The translations under genes were made by a program, and so were the position numbers. Source: Diphasiastrum complanatum (Eukaryota; Streptophyta; Lycopodiopsida; Lycopodiales; Lycopodiaceae). Taken from it: a stretch of DNA of 64,000 nucleotides. Positions 56,165 through 64,000 of this stretch are shown here, piece after piece. The stretch lies in assembly GCA_029204225.1 (NCBI GenBank), contig CM055101.1, forward strand, positions 57,722,920 to 57,786,919. Direction: 5' to 3'. How positions within the stretch are numbered: position 1 is the first letter of the stretch; each line of letters starts with the position of its first letter. A model generated the notes under the pieces. The model ran no database searches and was not told the origin of the DNA. It was given only the letters and a program-made list of their open reading frames with translations.

Positions 56165-56810
56165 AACTACTTTTGTCTCAGAAGCAGAAACTAGGAAAGT
56201 TTTCCTTCATGCTTTTGACCCGTTCCCATGAATCATCATCCTCAATTTGTCCCTTCCACCTAATCAAGCACTCATAGCTAGAACAATTTCTTAAGTGTTT
56301 ATCTCTAGTTCTGAGTACTCTTTTAGGTTCAAAAGGAGCACTAAGTGATAAGTCTTCCAAATGGGTAAGATCCTCCTCTGAACCAACTACGTCACCTTCA
56401 TGTAAACATACTTTTAACTGGCTTACATGAAACACTGGGTGAGCAGTGTTCTTATCCTAAAGATCTAGTTCGTAAGCTAAAGAACCAATTCTTCTTATAA
56501 TCTGAAATAGTCCACATAGTATCTGGTTGACAATTTATAATGCTTCCCCATATGCATAGTCTTAGAATCTTTTAGTATTCTAAGATATACCCATTGAAAA
56601 TTGTACATCGAGATAATGGACTATAACCTATAGTAGAATGTTTTCTACTATTGTAAAAGAACTCAATCAAAGGAACGTAATCTTCCCACTGAGATTGCCT
56701 GGTAGACACATATGTTCTCAACATATCCTCCATAGTTTGATTAGTTCTCTCAGTCTGGCCATCTGATTCAGGATGATCACTAAAACTTGTCCATTTGGAC
56801 CCCTTCTAAG
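56165..56810 (-). pseudogene. Gypsy (chromovirus) integrase C-terminus with chromodomain, copy A
   Basis: From right to left the reverse strand gives the integrase core end (KWTSFSDHPESDGQTERTNQ near 56780; TMEDMLRTYVSTRQSQWEDY near 56710; EFFYN). After a worn stretch come MFHVSQLKVCLHEGD (56435) and a chromodomain, YECLIRWKGQIEDDDSWE (56280), which matches the Y-L-I-K-W-x-G...D..WE signature. The chromodomain of such elements directs integration to chromatin with particular histone marks. Stops lie between core and tail. Upstream parts are absent. Confidence 0.85.
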
Positions 56811-56822
56811 TAGGAAAGCCTT

Positions 56823-57015
56823 TTTTCTAGTTAAAAAATGCATGTGCATCAATTGCATCTAGGGAAACAGCTCTTTTCCTAGTTAAAAAATGCATGTGCA
56901 TCAATTGCATCTAGGGAAAACCTTATTTTCCTAGATACATTTCTACCATTTCTAAATTAGAATTTTTTTTTTCCTAGTTACAAAATGTATGTGTCTCAAA
57001 TTTCATATAGGAAAT
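56823..57015. repeat. Tandem hairpin repeats
   Basis: A unit of about 47 bp (TTTTCCTAGTTAAAAAATGCATG, then TGCATCAATTGCATCTAGGGAAAA) occurs at 56823-56867 and 56874-56920, with a worn third copy at about 56969-57015. Each unit can fold on itself through TTTTCCTAG/CTAGGGAAAA ends. Confidence 0.85.
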
Positions 57016-57930
57016 CATTTTATTTCCAATATACATTTTAAATTATAAATTAGTTCTCTTACATATTATAACCTCACACTCATATTTCTTATCCTCGTTA
57101 ACATTAATTGGTGATAGGCCAGTATTTTCTTTTACCATATTTATAACATGGGCATTGACACTTTCATTTCGTTAGCCCCCTATAGCAATTAACATGTTCA
57201 TTGACTGCATGTTCACAAATTCTAGAACTAAACAGTCAAATCAAGGTGTCCAAAGATTTGTAGCCCCAATCTTGATCCAAAAGGTTACAAATCTCTGGTT
57301 CTTTTATTTTTTGTCAAACATTAAGGTGAAAGGTAAAATCATTTTTATATGCATCAATTTCACCCCTCAATTAAAAAGTAGAACATCAAGAAATTACAAA
57401 TATTTTTTTTACTATTGGGTAGTGTAGCAAGGTATGTTATACTAAAGCAACTCAAGAAATGGATAACAATCTCCATGTGGCTTTAATAAAGGTACATAAT
57501 GGTTTTGTAAATTCTTTAACAAGAAGAATTCGTTTAATACACAAGGAGATTATGACCACTTCATATATGGCTAGAGATTGCCAATTGACTGATCAACTTA
57601 GAATAAGTTTATGTTTACGATATTTAAGTAGATTCGATTTTATGTCTACACACAAGATAGCTTGATTTTGATCCCTATGACTTGACATAGAATAATCAAG
57701 CTCGTCGATTTGTCATGTACTTTTAGTACATCCATGCTTATACATGCAAGATAATATCCAATGTAAGCTTTGTAGGCCCAAAAGGAGCTATTAGCCTTAA
57801 GAACAAGGCGATTTTTTCTTTAGGCCCTCCAAAGTAATTAATAAGGATAATAGGTCAATAAGGTCCCAATGTAGTGTAAATAACACTTAACAAGGGCTAA
57901 CTATCCTCAAGATAGTTATGTTTAGTTAAG
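57016..57930. other. Unassigned spacer
   Basis: AT-rich. Short frames (for example 57194-57427) resemble nothing known. The right part probably belongs to the LTR whose end lies at 58144. Confidence 0.35.
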
Positions 57931-58144
57931 TGAGAGCATTGTCTACAACGTCTCATGTGCCTTATCTACATGAATTCATGCTCTTCCATTGCTATGTACT
58001 CTTTCTTTCATTTCTATTGAGATTCTATGGAGATCCTTGTGTTTCTAGCTTTCTATGGATATGTTATCATGATTGTCTTGTACTCTTTTTGCTTCTAGCT
58101 TTACTTCTTTTGTAATTGCTATTTGCTTGGGATTTGGCATGACA
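57931..58144 (+). repeat. Right part of an LTR, ended by a primer site
   Basis: The segment ends GGCATGACA just before a primer-like site. About 95 bp of its end (58050-58144, ATTGTCTTGTACTC, then GCTTGGGATTTGGCA) is repeated at 58222-58322. The left limit of the LTR is unknown. Confidence 0.5.
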
Positions 58145-58147
58145 TCT

Positions 58148-58159
58148 TGGTATTAGAGC
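58148..58159 (+). promoter_or_regulatory. Primer binding site, one mismatch
   Basis: TGGTATTAGAGC, one base (C to T) from the initiator tRNA-Met site, three bases after a CA end. Confidence 0.6.
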
Positions 58160-58760
58160 ATAGATCCTAAATTTATGATGATTCTATGTGAATTTCATTA
58201 GATTTGATAAGTTTATTGCATCTGTAGCTTTTTGTGGACGTGCTATCTTGATTGTCTTGTTCTCTTCTTGCTTTTAGCTTTACTATCATTGTTATTGCTA
58301 TTAGCTTGGGATTTGGCACATGAAACGATCTCAATTTTAGGACATATAGATTGCTCAAATTCAATCTCTTGTGGATGAAATTATTCCTATCACTCAAGAT
58401 AGCTCGAATTTGATGTCAATAAACCAAGATATATTTTGGCTTCTAATAGCTCAAATTTCATGCCTATCACTCAAAAATTCTCAAATATGATGCCTAACAT
58501 GCGATTTGATCTTTATCATTTAACATAATTCGTGAAGCAATCAAACTTGACCAATATGAATTTTTAGACACACAGATTGTTCAAGTTCAACTTGTTATTG
58601 ATGGAATCGGTCCATATTGTTAGATTTTACAATTTTTACCTTGTAAATGTAAATGGTTTGATATCGATGTGGTTCTACACATCACGTGTGAAATATCATG
58701 TAAAAAGTTCAGATCCAATATATATACATTTCATGCAAGTCAATGTCAAATCTCCTAGAT

Positions 58761-59259
58761 TGTAGGACCTATTTCCTAATTTGTAAAAATCCAGAAGGTC
58801 AACACTAACCACCAATGATGAGCTAGAAATCAGTTTTGATCTAATTCATTAGCATAAGCTCTAAATGTGATGATGTAATTACTGTACAATTTATTTGGTT
58901 TGCTGTATATGGTTGTGATCGGGACGTGAACCGTTAGGATATCACTGATTCCGTAGCCGGCTAATTGGGTTAGCCAAGTAGCCACACATAGGAAGAATTA
59001 GCCTGTACAGAGTTATTTGCAGTATTTGCTATACTTGGGGGGATGTCCAAAGTTTGTCGGTCGAATTTGGCCATATTGGGCCCAACCTTAGTTTGACAGG
59101 TGGTAGTTTTAGGACACCTGCCTTTTCATTTGTGAATCTTCTATATGTACAGTGTCTCTTTGTAATCTATTAGCTTTTGTTGTGCCATCTTTGAGAGCTT
59201 GTGAGGAGTGTCTATGGTGATTGATTGATGTGATTTGCATACTACACTAGATCCTAACA
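58761..59259 (+). repeat. Putative 5' LTR of a large non-coding element
   Basis: 499 bp, from TGTAGGACC to GATCCTAACA, so the ends form an imperfect inverted repeat. A primer site follows 12 bp later. Only one LTR was found in the window. Confidence 0.55.
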
Positions 59260-59271
59260 GAATTTTAACTT

Positions 59272-59283
59272 AGTATCAGAGCG
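59272..59283 (+). promoter_or_regulatory. Primer binding site, one mismatch
   Basis: TAGTATCAGAGC differs from the initiator tRNA-Met site by one G-to-A change and lies 12 bp after the LTR end. Confidence 0.6.
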
Positions 59284-62200
59284 TCAGGGTGATGCAGGTA
59301 TGAACGATCCAGTGGAGCTATGAGATAGTGTCTTTCACCAAGAAAAATAGCACTCGGAGCGTCTCAAGATAGAGGACTCCATATGGGGTATCGGCAGTCC
59401 GGATGGTAGGAGGCAACAAAGTTCCTTCGATCGGAGCTTCAGGGAATATCAGAACGATCGTTGTAGGTGGATTCCGGGGAGAATTCATGAAAAATCTTGC
59501 AGTTTCGATGGTTTTGGGAAAATCATCAGTAGTGGCTTCATAATTCGCTATGTGGATAGCCCTTTGGCACAACGAGGCTTGCATGGGTATACAAAGAGCA
59601 GCGATGGAGAGCCATAGCAATTTACAGGATCAAATTTGGTTGAAAACGGAAAAAATCTGGCAAATTTCCAGTTTCGTGGGGTGTTGATGGATTTTTGAGA
59701 AAATCGACTTGTTTGCAGTCAATACTGCATTAATTGGAGGACTGTAGATTGGATCAGATCACTGGAGGTAGGGCGACCTCAGTGGGCTAGGCAACTGCAA
59801 GAGGAATCTCAGGGAAAGCCTGAGTAAAGCTCATAATATTCTTCTCTTCAAAGCTGCTAGGGTTTGCAGGCTAGAAAAATGAAAGGCTTTCTCTATAGGA
59901 GCCTGTTTAAGGATCTGTAAAACTCTAGTGACCTAGTGATGTACGTTTGCTATTTGGCTACCATAGGGCCAAAATTTGGGACAAGTTTTGGCTGGTGAAA
60001 CCTGCTATAGGACGGTACAATGAGGCATTATCACTTCGAAATCATTATTACTAACTCCTGATAGGGTAACAGGGTGTTTGGAAGCGGTAAATGCAATATG
60101 GGGGCGAATGGTAGAGAAATTGTGTGGAGAAAGCTAGTATTGGCGACGGAAGTGCAGTTTGACGGCGTGACTACTCATCATTGGCGACAATTTTGAGAGG
60201 GCAAGCAATCACAGGTGAGAGGTGGGCATGGTATGCCAGTTACGGGTGAAAAATTCTTGTGATCAGGTTCAACTCTTGGGGTTAGAACCAACAACGTCAA
60301 GTGGCATTTTGGACGAACGCTCTCACAAGTATGATCGACAGTGGCATTGTTGAGTTAGGTGATAGTTGCATTGACAAACGCATCTATAGCTTGCAAATTT
60401 CTCATTTGGAGAGAAATATGGGCTAGCTTGGAGGTACACACATATCGGCGGTCATAGGTGATGAAAGTGCCAATTGGAAACCAGTGGGCAAGATAGCGGA
60501 CTTGCATTGGACGAGCTGTGTGTGGGACACACAAAGGATGAAGAATGGGTCAATAATCACAATTTGGATGCTCTTGGTGAGTGGTGAGTGTGATGATTTT
60601 GCGGTTTTGTAGTCGGTAAGTCATTTTTGATCAAGTCATAGTAGCTGTGGAGCACTGTATCAGGTTTGTCATCAAAGAGATACACTTCAACTGCCAGTTT
60701 GGATTAGTCAAGTCAATTTTCCATATCAGTATTGCATCAAGGATACAAATTCCAGTGATGACAGGGTGCAGATCGTTTGGTTTGGGCCATGGAAGATCTC
60801 ACAGGTTCACTTGGAGGGATATTGGCATGTCACGTCATGTGAGGGACTTGATGGTGGCATTGGAGTTCACATCTCAATGTATTCGCAGGGAATGGTTTGG
60901 AACCATTCACTTGAGCAGCTTGGAGCTAGCTTGGGGGAATACAGGTGGGGCACTATAGTAGATGCTCAGATCTTTGTGATCAGGGATGACATTGGGATCC
61001 CTGGTAGGGATAGCACTGCAGAATGACATGGGATGATCAAGGGGCAGCTATTTTATATTGGACTTGAGTCATTGGCATGGACAAGACTTACAGGTGGGAT
61101 TCATGATGGAATCAAAAGGCTGCAAATACAAATGGGCAAAGCGTGAAGCTTTGGGAGCCAACTCTAGGTTGGAGAGCTGATGGAGATATAGAGGGGTGTG
61201 ATCGGAGGGCAAACACTATGGTGAGTGTTTTGTTAGCGATCTACTTGAGGGGACACTGATGGCGAGGACTTCATGGTGTGCTTATTTGGGAGTACATGTT
61301 GGCATTACAACAGGGGGCCAGTCATTAGCATTGGCATCGATGGGGAGGCATATATCATCATGGGCGTGGATAAGCTGTCTATAGCTTTCATGCATTTGGC
61401 TATATTTGCAAGAGTCTAGGCTTGGCACAGGTGTTGGAATCTCTATGGTGCAAATTCTCAGGTGGTGAGATAAGAGATAAGCATAGAGGAAGTCACTCAG
61501 AGCCATATACCTTAGTACGATCAGGGAGGCAGCGGTCTCGGGATCCCATGAGCGGTGACTCAGGGATAGGCTTGCGTTGGCATGGTCTCAGGTGGCACGT
61601 AGACAGGGAGAGTGAGCAGATGCTAGGAGCCAGGTGGAGCTAGTGATGCTTTGGCGTTCGACTTGTCCGCAGGCTGGTGACCAAGATCGGAGACATCAGG
61701 TGAGCATAGTATGTGGATGATGTGTCCATTGGGGTGGCACTTAGGGAGATGCTATAGTTGCTCATGTATGATATTGCATTTGATGTATGGATGATGTTCT
61801 TCAGCTGGTGCATCATGTGGTGACCCAGGGATGGGTCAAGCCTACTTGGAGATAGGTGGCATGGAGTATACCTAGGGATGGAGATGGTTGCTCATGGAGT
61901 GATAGCTGTTACTTTGGTGAGTGATCAGGTGAGCTGCATGGATATATGCACGGTGATCTCCAGGTCGGCATCACATGTTATTTCTATCCATCATTATTTG
62001 GTAAGCAGGATGCAGCTTTTGGTTTAAATCCAATTGGAGTCTAGTTGCACTACAGGTGGACAGATTCTTGGGGAGCTATCAACGAGTAATGGATACTTGG
62101 TGATCAGATGGTACAAGGTACAGGGTTCTGGAGCTATCCTACCTGATATGCGATGGATCGTGGGTGAGTTGTTCATCACGACAGTGGATCTAGAGTACAT

Positions 62201-62460
62201 TTCCTTTGCTTTGGTTGACATGATGGATACATTGTGGAGATAAGGTCCTTGGTGGGAGGCCTATGTACTGGTCAAATCAGAGTTGGCAATGTCAAGCATG
62301 AGAAGTTGAGCCTACATGGGATGTAGGACAAGCAGATCATCATTAGTGTCTCTGGGAGATAGGTGAGCTACTTAGGTAGAGCCTATGGTGAGGTTTTGCA
62401 CAAAACTGAAAGGAATTGTGGAGCAGCATGATATACATTGTAAAAAAAATGTGGTGGGAG
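59284..62460 (+). other. G-rich non-coding interior of an LTR element (LARD-like)
   Basis: About 3.2 kb with visibly more G than C on the plus strand, no retroelement motif in any frame and no frame above about 105 codons. Words such as GGTGGCATTGG and CAGGTGAG recur loosely. It follows a primer site and ends near AAAAAAAATGTGGTGGGAG (62443-62461), which could be a polypurine tract. The lack of a second LTR leaves this tentative. Confidence 0.45.
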
Positions 62461-62775
62461 TTGTGGCCAAAATAATGAAGGTATGGTTAATGTTTTAAGA
62501 CTATTTGCACATACATTAGAATAATTAGAGATATTTGATCTTTACTAATTTTTGTATTTTTTTCTTTTTTGTTAATATTAGGATTTATCAGAAATTGACC
62601 ATCATAGATCTTAAAAAAAAAAGCTTCTTCAAAGATGATTCACAGGTGAGAAAAATGTCTTTTGTTTAGATTATATAATAATGAAATTTTTGTAGATTTT
62701 ACTCTATTAATGTAATTATGAGTTTCATTTCTATGCTTTGCCCATCTTTCCCATCAAGTCTCTTGTAGGGCCCCC
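62461..62775. other. Short AT-rich spacer
   Basis: No gene or repeat was recognised. Confidence 0.4.
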
Positions 62776-62779
62776 ATTA

Positions 62780-64000
62780 CTAACTTCTTGTTTTTATTAA
62801 TAAAAGATGGGAAAACCCATCATAGTAGAAAGGAATGCATGTAAAACGGCATAAAGTCCATAAGGCGAATTGAGATACTGTACAAGTATAACAAAGCAAC
62901 AATCTCGCAGAGTATCTACATAAAGCCTACCGCTTGGTGTAAGTCGCTAGTTAAGACAGTTGGAAGTTTAGGTAGTGCAGGAAGCTGTGAAGCAACCGTT
63001 CCTACAACTACGGCACGTCGAAGTATTGCAAGTGCCTGAGTGCGTTGTAAAGTCATCGAAACTCGTTGACGATAATAAGCCGTAATGATAGATAAAGGTG
63101 AGGCACCACGACCTTGGAGTTTCGCTGCAAAACCTGCACAAGAGGATAGAAAATCATCGAATTTCTTATGCAGACACCCATATGTTTCCAAAGCAAAAGG
63201 ATAAAGCCTTCTCCAGCAGTGCGATGTGAATAATCTCGCTCTTTATCTAGAGCTGCATGAGAAGCAGTGGCACCCTGAGTAGTTGAAGCACGACGAAGGA
63301 GGTCAGGCCACGAAGGATCAGCAACAACAACATCCCCAAGCGTGCAAATCCCCGCGCACGAAAGAAGAAGATCAACTTGACGCCGAGGCGACTGTGAATC
63401 AGACACAGGCAAGATGTGGGTCTGCTCCCGAACAACATGAAAGCCGCACTCATGAGCAATAGATGCCAATACGTCACGAATAGAATCATGAGTCGCAGTA
63501 CGCTCTCCGTTAGAAGGGCAACGCATGAGATGAGTGCCAATAGGATCAACAGGGTGACCACATGAACATTTTGTCAAACCTACCAGCACTGGATGAGGGT
63601 TACCCAATCTAATCCGAAGAGCGGTGAGAAACAACTCTGAGGAAAGGCGCAAGTGTGGAATAAACAGGGCGCGCAACAAGCCAACGCCAGCACCCGGGCC
63701 TGCACAAGACAAAAGGCGAGCCCGAGTCTCATCGGAAGGTGAATCAATGAGAAGCTGAGTGAAAGCATGAGAAGGGAAGCGCTCCAAAAGATACTTCTGA
63801 AAATGAGCACGCTGATGGCTAAGCAAAGACTCAAAGGGAGGCAAAGAAGCTCGCACAGGTGGAGGAATGAGATCCTTGGCCGCACGAAGATGTTGTTGGA
63901 AAGGAAGATGCTTGTTTCCACATGAGCTACTGAATCGAGAAGAATGGGCTTGTTGTCCTGCTGAAACCGAGAGATAAGTGCAGAGGCAACAAGGGCCCAG
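62780..64000 (-). pseudogene. C-terminal part of a non-LTR retroelement protein (restriction-like endonuclease type), runs off the window
   Basis: The reverse-strand frame (63856-63053, open further right in another frame) contains CSCGHPVDPIGTHLMRC, a CCHC-like zinc site near 63560. It then has THDSIRDVLA near 63480, and RQVDLLLSCAG followed by LGDVVVADPSWPDL (63390-63310). The D...DV.V.DP pattern suits a restriction-like endonuclease as in R2/CRE-type LINEs. Near 63200 one base seems lost in a T-run. The other frame (to 62916) continues with ETYGCLHKKFDDFL and MTLQRTQALAILRRA, the usual end of this family as I recall it. The 3' tail has AATAAAAACAAG near 62800. The reverse transcriptase itself would lie beyond 64000. 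Confidence 0.7.

Noticed and set aside
57194-57427. 77-codon plus-strand frame as a gene
   Set aside because: No motif, no splice or promoter signal, AT-rich context; chance is likely.
63053-63856. Bacterial contamination suggested by a GC-richer frame
   Set aside because: The flanks are AT-rich plant-like DNA with a 3' A-rich tail, and the motifs are those of a LINE C-terminus.

Overview
The window looks like nuclear DNA of a land plant with a large, repeat-rich genome. The evidence is tRNA-iMet primer sites (TGGTATCAGAGC), many Ty1/copia and Ty3/gypsy polyprotein remnants, a plant class I small heat-shock protein gene and plant-type splice sites. The gene density (one clear host gene in 64 kb), a restriction-like-endonuclease type retroelement tail, and a transposase-like family that I associate from unverified memory with early land plants, make a non-flowering plant (fern, lycophyte, bryophyte or gymnosperm) plausible. 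I cannot place it more closely.

Layout. 1-7158: a copia fragment, then an intact young copia element (728-7158) with two 655-bp LTRs, a 5-bp target duplication and one open 1317-residue polyprotein. 8500-9533: a class I small heat-shock gene with heat-shock elements, a TATA box and one intron. 10.2-15.2 kb: LTR remnants, a tRNA-like retroposon, and a GC-rich non-coding LTR element with a primer site and a tandem array of about 110-bp units. 16.8-20 kb: a decayed copia element of another lineage. 20.6-24.7 kb: two decayed multi-exon genes that converge, one of them transposase-like. 25.2-27.9 kb: two different histone H3-like sequences, the first broken by three stops, the second open and with a centromeric-type (CENH3-like) loop 1, separated by a 320-bp fold-back repeat. 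30.4-36.6 kb and 40-57 kb: nested and rearranged copia and gypsy remnants, including a solo LTR inside a gag gene, a back-to-back element, and two chromodomain gypsy ends. 42.7-43.5 kb: an AT microsatellite joined to a GC-rich hairpin minisatellite. 57-62.5 kb: LTR ends with primer sites and a 3-kb G-rich non-coding interior. 62.8-64 kb: the C-terminal part of a non-LTR retroelement reading in from the right edge.

Most of the DNA does no work for the host. The units likely to be, or recently to have been, functional are the copia element at 728-7158, the small heat-shock gene at 8859-9533 and the H3-like ORF at 27496-27879. The H3-like pair with its fold-back repeat, and the decayed transposase-like gene, are the least familiar parts. 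All family calls rest on motif reading by eye; no database search was possible.
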